Origin: Methanosarcina vacuolata Z-761
Lineage (GTDB): Archaea > Halobacteriota > Methanosarcinia > Methanosarcinales > Methanosarcinaceae
DNA: 64,000 nucleotides
Assembly: GCF_000969905.1 (NCBI RefSeq)
Contig: NZ_CP009520.1
Span: forward strand, 1,550,001 to 1,614,000
Direction of reading: 5' to 3'
The notes under the pieces were generated by a model. It did not search any database and had not been told where the DNA came from. It saw only the letters and a program-made list of their open reading frames with translations. This document shows positions 36,717-45,680 of the stretch, piece after piece (the stretch's first letter is position 1; every line of letters starts with the position of its first letter). Both the position numbers and the translations under genes were made by a program.

Positions 36717-36853
36717 GTAAACTTAAAAACTAACGCCAAAGATGACTTTTCACAGACAAATGAGTTTGCATAAGGGGAAATCTCAATAATGAAACCTCAA
36801 CGACATTTTGAATATATACAAATTTCAGCAAAAAAACAGGTTCCAGAAGGTGA

Positions 36854-37681
36854 ATGAAAATGAGTGAAATTGACTGGGAGTCCCAGGAGGGTGCCGAAAG
36901 GTATGACCGGAATTGCGATCATCAGTTCCAGAAAGGCAAAGCACTGATAGAAATGATGGGAATAAAAAAAGGGGATTCGGTGCTTGATATAGGCTGCGGG
37001 ACAGGGCAGCAGGCTGTGAATGTTCTGGGAATCATAGGGTCGGCTGGTCAGCTCACGGGTATTGATCCTTCATCTTATCGTATTGAACTTGCACGGAAAA
37101 AATTTAGCAGAGACTCCACCAGCAACATCCGTTTTTTTGTAGGACAGGCTGAGGCCCTCAGTTTCGTGCCTGACAATTCAATCGATCATGCATATTTCTG
37201 TTCCTCATTCCACTGGGTTGACGACAAGAAAACTGCCCTATGTGAGATATACCGGGTCCTTCGGCCGGGAGGCAGGGTGGGGATGACCACACTTGACAGA
37301 AACAGCTCCAGCACCATGAAGACACTTGCAGATCCTATTCTTGCAAAATATCACATTGAAAGGAATCAGGAATTGCATAGAAGGATGAAAAAGGTTACTG
37401 CAACAGAACTCCGGGATCTCCTGTCGGACGCAGGCTTTGACAGTATATCAATCGAGCCAAGGGATATCCCCTGGAAGTATGGTTCTCCTGAAGAGTTTTT
37501 AAAGCACCTGGAAGAAAAAGACAGCTCTGAGGGCCTGCTGACGGACATTCCTTCCGAGATAAGGGAGAAAATCAGACAGGAGATCACTGAAGAGTTCAGG
37601 AAAGCACAAGTTTCGGAAATTGCCGGTTATGGGAATGTTACACTGTTTGCAACTGCAACAAAAACGAAAGAGGGGCTGTAA
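36854..37681 (+). CDS. Class I SAM-dependent methyltransferase (UbiE/Methyltransf_11 type)
   Basis: A 275-residue protein with SAM-binding motif VLDIGCGTGQQAV at about residues 42-54, LTGIDPSSYRIELA, and the VLRPGGRVGMTT motif. This is the standard Rossmann methyltransferase of the UbiE-like group. A GAAGGTGA ribosome site precedes two candidate ATGs (36854 and 36860). The substrate cannot be deduced: relatives act on small acids, quinones or metalloids. The N-terminus (WESQEGAERYDRNCDHQFQK) is typical of small-molecule methyltransferases. It stands alone. Confidence 0.88.
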   Translation: MKMSEIDWESQEGAERYDRNCDHQFQKGKALIEMMGIKKGDSVLDIGCGTGQQAVNVLGIIGSAGQLTGIDPSSYRIELARKKFSRDSTSNIRFFVGQAEALSFVPDNSIDHAYFCSSFHWVDDKKTALCEIYRVLRPGGRVGMTTLDRNSSSTMKTLADPILAKYHIERNQELHRRMKKVTATELRDLLSDAGFDSISIEPRDIPWKYGSPEEFLKHLEEKDSSEGLLTDIPSEIREKIRQEITEEFRKAQVSEIAGYGNVTLFATATKTKEGL

Positions 37682-38013
37682 AACCAAAGAATGAGGAGGA
37701 TGTGAAATCAAAGGATATGAATCATTTTAAGTTTCCGATATGCTGGCAAATATTTTTGATAGGGGTCGAAATGTAAAAGTAAATACGGTACTGTTTAAAT
37801 AAAAATATTAAATTGAAGAACCAGTACCTCAAACCCTTTTTCAAATCCTTCTCCGTCCCCCAAACGAAAAATAAGCCTGTTTACCAGCAGGGGGAAAGAA
37901 GAGGAAAAAGATTCCCTTGTTTCAAGTTTCTCCTCAAAGCCGATAAAGAGCAGCTCAAGCAGTATTTCATTTTTGACTTCTTTTTTGTCAGATTTCAGTG
38001 ATACAGTTACGAC
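37682..38013. other. Intergenic region, nothing recognised
   Basis: About 330 bases between convergent genes. A Lys/Phe-rich open frame at 37813-38001 has no ribosome site and looks like chance. Confidence 0.4.
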
Positions 38014-38280
38014 TCAAACAAACTCCTTATATAAATCACATCTCATGCAGTCAGCACAATGGTTACCTTCTCTATCTTTACTCCTACGGAGCTCGGCTGC
38101 AGCTTGCACCATTTCTGCGCGGGTCTTGTCGTGAAGGTCTTCCAGCACTTTAAATCGTCTCGATTTAAGCTCATAGCAGTTCGGATTTTTAGCAATTTCA
38201 AGATCAAGATTTCTCAGTTTCAAAGCGACATCAACAATATACTTACTCTGGTCAACAATGTGCTCATCTATAACGCTCAT
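38014..38280 (-). CDS. Small helical protein with a CADCMRC tail
   Basis: An 88-residue protein when started at the ATG at 38280, which has a GGAG ribosome site; a longer frame starts at 38337 without one. It is strongly helical and charged, with a coiled-coil-like centre and a C-terminal C-x-x-C-x-x-C (CADCMRC) just before LYKEFV. That could bind zinc or a cluster. I recognise no family. Codon use and composition look like a real gene. Confidence 0.55.
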   Translation of the reverse strand: MSVIDEHIVDQSKYIVDVALKLRNLDLEIAKNPNCYELKSRRFKVLEDLHDKTRAEMVQAAAELRRSKDREGNHCADCMRCDLYKEFV

Positions 38281-38337
38281 ATAGTTTCTCCACTCTATGA
38301 AATAACTTTTTGAAAATAAAGGCTCAACAGCTGCCAT

Positions 38338-38769
38338 TTCTAGCTATTTTCTGTCAGTGCTCCCATCTGGGTCTTCAAGTTGGTTCTATCTTTTCGCCGC
38401 GTTATTTATCTCATAGGTTATTAATTATTCTATAAATAAAATATATAAGAGTTTCTGATCAAAGTGACAGGAATTATAACAACTTTTGATTAAGAGAAAG
38501 AATACAAAACAAAAAAATTAATGAATTAATCCTTATACAGAGCATACCCTGAACGAACATGATATTCTTTGAATAACAGCACAACCAATGAACGTGCTTG
38601 CAGATGGCAGCATTTTCATGCCAAACAAACATGAGACTCTTTAAATAACATGCACAACCAATGAAAGTGCTTGCAGATGGCAGCATTTTCATGCTAATGA
38701 AGTGAAAAACAGATATGAGAATAAAGTACGGCAAACCGGGACAGTATGAAAAATATGGGAAAAAAGAGC
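38338..38769. other. Intergenic region with IS debris
   Basis: AT-rich sequence with two tandem fragments of an insertion sequence (38557-38694). Confidence 0.6.
38557..38694 (+). mobile_element. Two tandem fragments of the IS found at 57251-57545
   Basis: Each about 67-bp piece contains GCTTGCAGATGGCAGCATTTT, preceded by CACAACCAATGAA and AACATGA. The same block, in reverse complement, begins the transposase-remnant frame at 57511. The two copies here differ from each other by a few bases, so they are old. Confidence 0.75.
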
Positions 38770-39159
38770 TTATCTAACACTCGGGTCCGACTGCATTATC
38801 CCGAATATGTTCCTCTCGGTGTCGAGGCAATATGCGTACCAGCCGACTCCACGTATTGGTCTTTTTTCCATAGTGATTTTTCCACCGTGCTTTTGTATCC
38901 TGTTCAGGTATTCATCAATATCCGGGACGTCTATTGTGCAGATATAGGTACTTATCGGCGTATTTGCCTTTGGTTCCATTCCTTGCCTTTTCATAAGGCC
39001 ACCGTCGATTCCTGGCTCATTTTCCTTGCCGGTGATTACATTCCAGTATTCCATTGAACTTTCCGATCTCTCGATTTTCCAGCCGAATACATCCTGATAG
39101 AATTTCTTAGCCCTCGCAATGTCTCCTGCATATATCTCAAAATGAATTACTCCTGGCAT
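38770..39159 (-). CDS. VOC-family (glyoxalase/bleomycin-resistance fold) protein
   Basis: A 129-residue protein with an AGGAGGT ribosome site. It shows the VOC pattern: FEIYAGDIARAKKFYQDVFG, GWKIERSESSMEYW, then VPDIDEYLNRIQKHGGKI and a final GWYAYCLDTERNIFGIMQSD. The last part includes the D..GN(I/V)..(L/I) style end of this fold. Members bind a divalent metal and act on varied small molecules or provide resistance; no substrate can be named. Monocistronic. Confidence 0.9.
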   Translation of the reverse strand: MPGVIHFEIYAGDIARAKKFYQDVFGWKIERSESSMEYWNVITGKENEPGIDGGLMKRQGMEPKANTPISTYICTIDVPDIDEYLNRIQKHGGKITMEKRPIRGVGWYAYCLDTERNIFGIMQSDPSVR

Positions 39160-39214
39160 GAGAATTACCTCCTGTTTTAATTAGATAATTTGGACGATAT
39201 TCATATATTAATTT

Positions 39215-39240
39215 CATTGGTCATCGGTTAAGGAATTTTT
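39215..39240 (+). mobile_element. Family 1 element, left-end fragment
   Basis: CATTGGTCATCGGTTAAGGA is followed directly by unrelated sequence, so only about 26 bases of the element end remain. Confidence 0.7.
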
Positions 39241-39396
39241 ACTCTTATGCAATCAATTTTGGAACACTATAACTATTTCATTAATATATTTGATTTCTTG
39301 ATTTGTAAACCTTTTTCGATTAACATGTGGACCCAACGCCTGACTTTTATATCTAGTGCATCGATTCCAAAGTATGTCAGAAATGAATTTTTTGAA

Positions 39397-39474
39397 AACC
39401 ACGGAAAGCGCGGAAGACACAGAAATCAGTAGTAAAGGCGTGTTTCTTCCGTGCTTTCCGTGTTTTCCGTGGTT
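39397..39474. repeat. Palindromic ACGGAAA-type repeat
   Basis: AACCACGGAAAGCGCGGAAG and the reverse complement of TTCTTCCGTGCTTTCCGTGTTTTCCGTGGTT form long imperfect arms around a loop of about 20 bases. The arms themselves are made of short ACGGAAA(G/A)C units. Confidence 0.8.
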
Positions 39475-39708
39475 GTAATATCCAGATAGAATCACTATGC
39501 GACAGGCTGCGTTTTCCGTGTTACAAAATTCCATGTGACTTTAAAATAATATTTGCGTTATAAACTGTATTTGTTTTCTTATTATGTGTGTATTTGAGAA
39601 TCGATATACTAGACATTAGAGTCTCAAAAGTTAAATTCACTCGCAGTTTTTTCTTAAGAGTTACGTAGTTGACTCCTAGCATATTGTTTTTTCCAAACAT
39701 TCAAATAT

Positions 39709-39978
39709 CTAAATTAATTTAACGTGTATTTGGGATTCCTTAAGTATTCTGTCACTGCCACTCTTATTAAATGGAGCATTAGCTACGTTTGGGTAATATC
39801 TAGCAGCTTCAGTGCAGCTAAAAACGTTGGAAGCTGCGATGAAGAAATCAATGTAGTCAATAGCATTACACTTATGTGGGTTTATATCCATAACTCTGCA
39901 AGTTTTTAAAGAAACACAAATTTATAAGTATATTTATAAAAATATCAAGTTTTCGGCATTTTAACTGCATAAGTCCTA
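39709..39978 (-). mobile_element. Transposase N-terminal remnant with IS end
   Basis: The minus-strand frame (39891-39709) reads MDINPHKCNAIDYIDFFIAA and SNVFSCTEAARYYP, a transposase-like start known from Methanosarcina insertion sequences (from memory), then degenerates. Upstream, at 39961-39978, lies TAGGACTTATGCAGTTAA on the minus strand, an inverted-repeat end matching that of the 4002-4120 MITE at 16 of 18 positions. The rest of the IS is missing. Confidence 0.7.
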
Positions 39979-40000
39979 AATTTAATAGTTTGCACAGAAA

Positions 40001-40010
40001 GTTTATAAAA
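40001..40010 (+). promoter_or_regulatory. Putative TATA box of the PGF-CTERM protein gene
   Basis: GTTTATAAAA lies 152 bases before the start codon, implying a leader of about 130 nucleotides. Confidence 0.3.
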
Positions 40011-40161
40011 AGTGCCTTGAAAGTAATGTGCAGAGTTTAAATGCGTCTGTCAAACTAAACTTGAAACCCACAATGCCCAGAGGCAAGAAATGATAGCTTT
40101 GAGAGTACTTGAGGTTTGTTTATTCCTGCCTCTTGAATAAAAGAAAAGAGGTAAAGAGTAG

Positions 40162-40839
40162 ATGATAGTAAATAAAAAATTTGGAATAAGTGCAATATTT
40201 GCAACAATATTACTAGCAGTCATCCTGCCAGCGTCGATAGCAAGTGCACAAGAAAATGAGACCACACAAGAAAATATGACTATGGAGCTTACCTTTGGCC
40301 CGGAAACTTTTGATAAACTGAAAAATGATCCGTATTGTGTTGCTGCATATGGAAGCATACCTGATTTTACAACTTCGGAGGAGAGATATCAATGGATTGA
40401 CACTCTCAGTAACATACTGGACAATTTATATAATGCAAGTTTTATGCAAGATCAGGAAAATTTGAAGTATTTTGATCCATTTGGCCCTGTTAAAACCTCT
40501 GGTGTAACCTTTGATGGTATTATAGAGATAAGTGTTAACAATAGTTCAGAAGTTGATGAGCCTTTGTTGGACGAATTCTATCAGCTTATTGACACAAAAG
40601 CAAACAGTATGGGGGTTAAAGAAGTTCCTGTCGTGTTCATGCGCGAAGATAACCTACCTCTGGATAATCTTGAACCTCCAAGCTCGACGGAGAATTATGA
40701 AAACTCTGTTAATGATAGTATTTCTAACACAAGCGACTCTAATGAGACTAAATCGAATAAGGTTAGCTCAACTCCAGGTTTCGAATTATTGGGGAGCCTG
40801 GTTTGCCTATACGGTGGCTGGAAGCTCAGAAAAAAGTAA
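40162..40839 (+). CDS. Secreted surface protein with PGF-CTERM anchor
   Basis: A 225-residue protein with a signal peptide (FGISAIFATILLAVILPASI, cleavage near ASA-QE) and an Asn-rich acidic mature part with several NxS/T sequons. The C-terminus has the archaeosortase signature: a Ser/Asn-rich linker, STPGFELLG, a short hydrophobic helix and a basic end (WKLRKK). PGF-CTERM proteins are cleaved by archaeosortase A and joined to lipid. No enzymatic domain is recognised in the middle (DPYCVAAYGSIPDFTTSEER). Ribosome site GAGGT. Likely an S-layer-associated or envelope protein. Confidence 0.85.
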   Translation: MIVNKKFGISAIFATILLAVILPASIASAQENETTQENMTMELTFGPETFDKLKNDPYCVAAYGSIPDFTTSEERYQWIDTLSNILDNLYNASFMQDQENLKYFDPFGPVKTSGVTFDGIIEISVNNSSEVDEPLLDEFYQLIDTKANSMGVKEVPVVFMREDNLPLDNLEPPSSTENYENSVNDSISNTSDSNETKSNKVSSTPGFELLGSLVCLYGGWKLRKK

Positions 40840-41134
40840 AGTAAAGTAAAAAGTGAAGTAAAGTGAAGTATCGAGTGTTAACAGATTACTATCTCTGTTA
40901 ACTCTCTCTTGCTAACGCCGATTTAACAAGTACGGAGTTTACTGTTGATCAAAAACTTTCAAAAATAAAAAATGAATTTCCCTGCGTATTGAGTTCAAGA
41001 CTTATTTTTTGTTTATAATCAAAATGAAAAAATAAAATAATACTTCAGATAATTATCCAGAAAAACTATACCGAACACCGGCAAACCTTCCTTCAGTAAC
41101 AGAGAAGATTTAAGCCAGAACAGCAGGGAAACTC

Positions 41135-42259
41135 ATGGATTTAATAAAAATTGCCTGTATTATGCTTGCAGTTGCGTTCTTTCTGGGAATCCTTACCAGT
41201 GGAGGTAAGGATGAAACACCAGCAATCTCAACTGAACTTGAAAATGAAACCGTAAATTCGAATGCCAGCGGAGTAGCTGGAATGGCACAGGCTGAAGAAA
41301 AAACTGCAATTTCCGAACCTGCAATTTCCGAACCTGCAATTTCCGAACCTGCAATTTCCGAACCTGCAATTTCCGAACCTGCAATTTCCGAACCTACTGT
41401 TTCCGAACCTGCAATTTCCGAACCTGCTGTTTCGGTTCCCGCACCAGATCCCGTTATTCTGGAAAAAGGAGAGAGTCAGCTGGCAGGAGAAAGAAAAAAT
41501 ATCGAAAGCAAGGTAAGAGCTACAGTCCGACTCATTGAAGCCCAGGGAGAACAACTGTTTCCCTCAATGCGTAAAGAAGGCTCTCCCTGGTTCCAGGACA
41601 ATTTCTGCATTTTTGTCTGGACCGAAAATGGGACCCAGGTCGTCTACCCTTCGAATCAAAGCCTTGAAGGCAAAGATATGAAAGGGCTTGTAGATGCCGA
41701 CGGCAAGCCCATTGGAGAATTCTTTATCGAAACAGCCAAGAGCAAAAAAGGTGAGGGCTGGATAGAGTACAATTGGAAGGAAAATAATTCCGAGCCTTTC
41801 CGCAAATGTACTTTCGTCAAAAAGGCTTCTTATGGAGAAAAAACCTACCTTGTAGGCGCTGATCTCTACCTGGAGAATTATATCGTTTGCAGGAATCTTG
41901 AAGGGTGCAAGTATACTGAAGAACCCGGAAAGCTTCAAACTTCTGAACTCTTTAATCCCCTAAGTCTCAACAGAAACCTCGACATTAACTGCAGCATTGC
42001 CCATTCCATTGTAGAACCCGGAAAAAATGTTGCACCCCATATGGTAAAAAATCCGGAAATCCATTATATCCTTGAAGGACAGGGCCTGCTTTATATTGAC
42101 GGAATCCCGATCGAGATACATCCAGACCAGCTTATATACATCCCAGCAGGTTCGGTACAGGATACATATAATACCGGAAATACAACGCTAAGATTTCTGA
42201 TCATAGACCAGCCTGCGAAGTCAGAGAATAGTACAGAGATGCTCGAATTAAATGAATAA
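41135..42259 (+). CDS. Exported Cache-cupin fusion protein with PAISE repeats
   Basis: A 374-residue protein. An N-terminal signal or anchor helix (IACIMLAVAFFLGILTSGG) is followed by a low-complexity stalk of about nine EPAIS pentapeptides at residues about 57-105. Next is a sCache-like sensor domain (VRATVRLIEAQGEQLFPSMR; FCIFVWTENGTQVVYPSNQS; KKASYGEKTYLVGADLY). The C-terminal about 90 residues are a cupin: HSIVEPGKNVAPHMVKNPEI with H and E metal-ligand candidates, HYILEGQGLLYIDG, then IYIPAGSVQDTYNTG. Cache domains bind small ligands outside the cell; the cupin could be a second ligand or metal site. No kinase or chemotaxis domain is present. Confidence 0.88.
   Translation: MDLIKIACIMLAVAFFLGILTSGGKDETPAISTELENETVNSNASGVAGMAQAEEKTAISEPAISEPAISEPAISEPAISEPAISEPTVSEPAISEPAVSVPAPDPVILEKGESQLAGERKNIESKVRATVRLIEAQGEQLFPSMRKEGSPWFQDNFCIFVWTENGTQVVYPSNQSLEGKDMKGLVDADGKPIGEFFIETAKSKKGEGWIEYNWKENNSEPFRKCTFVKKASYGEKTYLVGADLYLENYIVCRNLEGCKYTEEPGKLQTSELFNPLSLNRNLDINCSIAHSIVEPGKNVAPHMVKNPEIHYILEGQGLLYIDGIPIEIHPDQLIYIPAGSVQDTYNTGNTTLRFLIIDQPAKSENSTEMLELNE
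41305..41435 (+). repeat. Coding 15-bp tandem repeat (PAISE stalk)
   Basis: About nine in-frame units of GCAATTTCCGAACCT, a few with CTGTTTCC variants. They encode the Pro-rich stalk. Confidence 0.95.
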
Positions 42260-42432
42260 AATGGACTAAAAAATAGATAGAAACAGGGAAAAGAAGGAAC
42301 CGAAAAAATTAAAAGATCATACACTTTCAAATATTCTTGACTCTATAATAGTCTTGACTCTGCGAAATCATTTCAGGATACAACAGTGTTGTATCAATTA
42401 AATAAACTGTATTACTACCTCGGGCGCTAACA

Positions 42433-44091
42433 TTATGCACAACGAACTGTTATTGTGGCAGATGTTGAATTCGTACCGTTTTTATTGGTCACGGTCAGGT
42501 TAACGGTATGATTTCCTGCTTTAAAGTAAATATTCACTGGATTTTTCTCGGTTGAAATTGTTTCGTCTCCAAAGTCCCATTTCCATTCCTCAGGGTTTCC
42601 TGTGCTATTGTCAGTAAACTGTACTTTCAATGGAATACTTCCTGAAGTTGGGGATGCCGAAAAAGCAGCAACGGGTGCAACCAAGTTCTTAGGAACTGGT
42701 TCTACTTTGATATAGTTTTCTTTTGTTGTCGTATTACTACCTGCTGCATTGCTTGCTGTAAGTGCCACTGTATAATTCCCAGGTGTTGAATACTCATGGA
42801 TTGGATTATCTACTATTGAGTGTGTTCTATCTCCGAAGTTCCAGTTCCATTCAGTTGCATTTTGCGAGAGAGCGATAAACTGAACTGTAAGAGGAGCAGG
42901 ACCCTCAATTAAATTACTGGTAAAGTTTGCAACAGGAAGAATTTTTGGATTGTGGTCGTTATCTTTTTTTCCCAGAGCCACTATTGTGGCAAACTTTGAA
43001 TCGGTTTCGTTTTCATTTGTTACGGTTAGATTAACATTATATGTTCCTGCTGGGAAGTAAACATGCACTGGGCTCTGATCGCTTGAACTGGTCCCGTCTC
43101 CAAAGTCCCAATTCCATCCAGTCGCATTTTGCGAGAAATCGGTAAACTGAACTGTAAGAGGAACATGGCTTCTGGTAACATTACTGGTGAAGTTTGCAAC
43201 CGTTTTTCCGGTTACTTTCATATAATTTTCTTTTGTTGTCGTATTACTGCCTGCTGCATTGCTTGCTGTAAATGTCACAGTATACATTCCAGCTTTTGAA
43301 TACTGATGTTCTGGATTTTGCTGCGTTGAAGCTTTTCCGTCTCCAAAGCTCCAGTTCCATTTAGTGGGGATTTCTGTGCTTTTGTCAGTAAATTTAACGC
43401 TTAATGGAGCTTTTCCTGATGTGACATTGCTGCTGAAATTTGCTACAGGAGTCTGCAAAGTTTTATTTACGGATATATTTTCTTTTGTTGTCGTATTACT
43501 ACCTGCTACATTGCTCGCTGTAAGTGTCACCGTATAATTTCCAGCTTTTGAATACTTATGGGTTAGATTCTGCTCGGTGGAAGTATTGTTGTCTCCAAAG
43601 TCCCATTCCCAGGAAGTAGGATGATAGCTTGAGATGTCATTAAACTGGATTGTTAAAGGGGCATTAGGAACAGAGGTAGTGAAGTTTGCAACAGGTGGTT
43701 TTAGAAAAAGTATAGCCAGTAGCGCAACACTTGCTACAGCCAGAATGATGCTTATAACAACCTGCGGGCTCAGGGTTGTTGCCAGGTTTTCAGAAGTACA
43801 TTTAGAAACCAATTCTGTTCTTTTCTTCCAGAAGCCTGGGCTCTTTTTCGGCGGAATATCACTTACCGATTTTATAGTATTTTCCAGAGCATCCTTGAAA
43901 TAGGGATCATCAGCAAAATATTGTTCAAGCTGATCATCCGACATATTTACAATTCTGTCCTCGAGGAGTTTTTTCTGTTTTTCTGGCAGGTTTTTAATCA
44001 ATTTCTTAGTTGATTCCTTTACTACCTTGCTGACAGAACCCTGGGTGAAGTCTTTTACACTGGACTTTACATCCCTTTTAATGTCACTCAT
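42433..44091 (-). CDS. Membrane-anchored protein with five PKD domains
   Basis: A 552-residue protein when started at MSDIKRD (44091), whose ATG overlaps the stop of the upstream gene (ATGAGTGA); a frame 11 codons longer exists. The N-terminal about 115 residues are cytoplasmic and helical (VKESTKKLIKNLPEKQKKLL). A single membrane helix follows (VVISIILAVASVALLAILFL), then five PKD modules, each with a W-x-(W/F)-x-FGD core: WEWDFGDNNTS, WNWSFGDGKAS, WNWDFGDGTSS, WNWNFGDRTHS and WKWDFGDETIS. PKD domains are extracellular beta-sandwiches used as spacers or adhesins. The type II topology with a long inner domain is notable. It is coupled to the Cys-repeat protein. Confidence 0.9.
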   Translation of the reverse strand: MSDIKRDVKSSVKDFTQGSVSKVVKESTKKLIKNLPEKQKKLLEDRIVNMSDDQLEQYFADDPYFKDALENTIKSVSDIPPKKSPGFWKKRTELVSKCTSENLATTLSPQVVISIILAVASVALLAILFLKPPVANFTTSVPNAPLTIQFNDISSYHPTSWEWDFGDNNTSTEQNLTHKYSKAGNYTVTLTASNVAGSNTTTKENISVNKTLQTPVANFSSNVTSGKAPLSVKFTDKSTEIPTKWNWSFGDGKASTQQNPEHQYSKAGMYTVTFTASNAAGSNTTTKENYMKVTGKTVANFTSNVTRSHVPLTVQFTDFSQNATGWNWDFGDGTSSSDQSPVHVYFPAGTYNVNLTVTNENETDSKFATIVALGKKDNDHNPKILPVANFTSNLIEGPAPLTVQFIALSQNATEWNWNFGDRTHSIVDNPIHEYSTPGNYTVALTASNAAGSNTTTKENYIKVEPVPKNLVAPVAAFSASPTSGSIPLKVQFTDNSTGNPEEWKWDFGDETISTEKNPVNIYFKAGNHTVNLTVTNKNGTNSTSATITVRCA

Positions 44092-44911
44092 GATCAGCCT
44101 TCTTGTCTCCGGTTTTATCGTCAATCGTTTTACAGATCCTTTTCTCGCAAGCTTTCAGTTTTTCATTCAGATCTTTATTGAACTCATCCTGCAGGCAGTC
44201 GAAAAAGTTTGTGAAGATTACATCCGCAGGGAGAGTTTTCTTAATTCCACTACAGGCATTGCCAATGCAATCTTTGAACTTTTCTATAGATTCATCAACA
44301 CGATTTTTGTTGTCGGTCTTACTGTCAATCGTTTTGCAGGCCCTGCCCTCGCAAGTTTCCAGACTTTTATCCAGACCTTTCTTAAACTCATCCTGTATAC
44401 AGTCAAAAAAACTCTCGAATACCATATTTGTCGAGAATTGTTTTTTCATACTCCCACAGGCACTCCCAATGCACTCCCTGATCTTTTCAATAGATATATC
44501 CACACGATACATTAATTTGAGTGCAGACGCTTCCTCCAGTTCACAATCTGAGTTTTTTATTCTTTCTACTGCCTTATCACATGCCTCCTCCATTTTTTTC
44601 TTAAAAGAAGGGCCGATCTTTTCTCGGTACTCATTGCCAACCACCTGCCTGTACGTGATCTGTATAGTTTTCTCTGAGGCGGTTTCGAAGGAGTTTTCCA
44701 GGATCTCTACCATGCCTTTAACATCAATGTTATCAAAGCCCGAAGTCCTGCATTCCTTAATGCCAGCTATGAAGCCCTGCTTAATGCCGGCTATAAGCCC
44801 TTCGTTGAAACCTTCGGCTATGCCTTCTTGAATTTCTTCAACCATAGTTTCGTAACTGCTGCAGTAATCGTTTAGAGGAGTCTCGATTTCAGTCAAACTG
44901 TAATCCCACAT
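44084..44911 (-). CDS. Cytoplasmic Cys-repeat helical protein, partner of the PKD protein
   Basis: About 275 residues from MWDYSLTEIE (44911); a longer frame to 44971 adds a hydrophobic stretch and is less likely. The second half holds two related repeats of about 60 residues, each with I(E/D)..CIG.AC..(I/M)KK, FFDC(I/L)QDEF.K.L and C..R.CKTID, so five Cys positions are conserved between repeats. The first half has EGIAEGFNEGLIAGIKQGFI, a repeated amphipathic EGxxxG helix. No family is recognised. The stop overlaps the start of the PKD gene, so the two proteins are probably made together and may bind at the inner face of the membrane. Confidence 0.75.
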   Translation of the reverse strand: MWDYSLTEIETPLNDYCSSYETMVEEIQEGIAEGFNEGLIAGIKQGFIAGIKECRTSGFDNIDVKGMVEILENSFETASEKTIQITYRQVVGNEYREKIGPSFKKKMEEACDKAVERIKNSDCELEEASALKLMYRVDISIEKIRECIGSACGSMKKQFSTNMVFESFFDCIQDEFKKGLDKSLETCEGRACKTIDSKTDNKNRVDESIEKFKDCIGNACSGIKKTLPADVIFTNFFDCLQDEFNKDLNEKLKACEKRICKTIDDKTGDKKADHE

Positions 44912-45074
44912 TAGAAAATTATGATTATAAAGTAGACATGTAAGGAGGATGCGACAATTTCTCAAAATCAAAATTCTGATACATATTTAAAAATTACCAT
45001 TTATAATAAATTTTTCGAAAAATGTTGGGATATTCAAGAACCCTGGTACATTAAAAATATCGATTTAATGCAGC

Positions 45075-45206
45075 GAGCTCATTCCAAAACCAATTTTATT
45101 CCCACATCAATAAGAATTTCAGAATTATTTTTCAGGATCAGAAGCTCTTATTGATAATCCAGAATACGATATTCAGAGAAGCAATTTTGCGTTTTGGGAT
45201 TAGTTC
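45075..45206. mobile_element. MITE-like element, family 2, copy 1
   Basis: 132 bp with imperfect ends GAGCTCATTCCAAAAC and (reverse complement) GAACTAATCCCAAAAC. The interior (CAGAATTATTTTTCAGGATC onwards) matches copy 2 at 49813-49942. Confidence 0.7.
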
Positions 45207-45623
45207 CCTAATAATTTTCCACACTCACATATAAACACGGAACCTCCTCCTTCTAACATATATCTTAAAAACAACCTGTGGTTCCGAAAATAGTCAAATA
45301 AAATAATCAAATTCAACCCGGATTGATAAAAATAGCAATATGACTACTTAAGCTACTGATATTATCTGTAATATTTTTCCTGCTGCAGGAAACTTATTAA
45401 AAAACATAAAAGTATCTCAACACTTACAACATAAACTGGTCATAGGAGTTTTCATCGCCCTATTGCTCGCTCCAGAAAGCCAAAAAGGATAATGTCCTCT
45501 AACCGGATACTTCACAGGTTAAGATATATCGATATTTTGAGACTACTTATACTTTTTTATTAATCTAATTTTTGAATATGTAGTGTATGCTTGAAGTCAA
45601 TTGCTATTTATCAAACAACCTGC

Positions 45624-45633
45624 CTATATAAAG
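45624..45633 (+). promoter_or_regulatory. Putative TATA box of taw2
   Basis: CTATATAAAG, 48 bases before the start codon. Predicted transcription start is about 45655, giving a very short leader that fits the lack of a ribosome site. Confidence 0.45.
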
Positions 45634-45680
45634 TTCAGACAAAAAAACATTAATTCTATGTATGCTATCCTTCAATTCCA

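Larger units (their letters stand above)
36314..36853. other. Intergenic region with two tandem arrays
   Basis: Contains an 18-bp triplicate (36320-36369) and a 14-bp array (36647-36716). No open frame is supported. Confidence 0.6.
39160..40161. other. Repeat-rich intergenic region
   Basis: About 1000 bases without an intact gene. It holds a family 1 element end (39215-39240), a large palindrome (39397-39474), a transposase remnant with its IS end (39709-39978) and a TATA box for the next gene at about 40001. Confidence 0.6.
44912..45680. other. Intergenic region with a 132-bp inverted-repeat element
   Basis: Contains the family 2 element at 45075-45206 and a TATA box (CTATATAAAG, 45624-45633) for taw2. 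No gene is supported. Confidence 0.6.

Noticed and set aside
37813-38001. 62-codon Lys/Phe-rich open frame
   Set aside because: No ribosome site and no family; AT-rich chance frame between convergent genes.
39253-39534. 93-codon minus-strand frame containing NHGKHGKHGR
   Set aside because: The motif is just the translation of the ACGGAAA palindromic repeat and the frame spans repeat debris.
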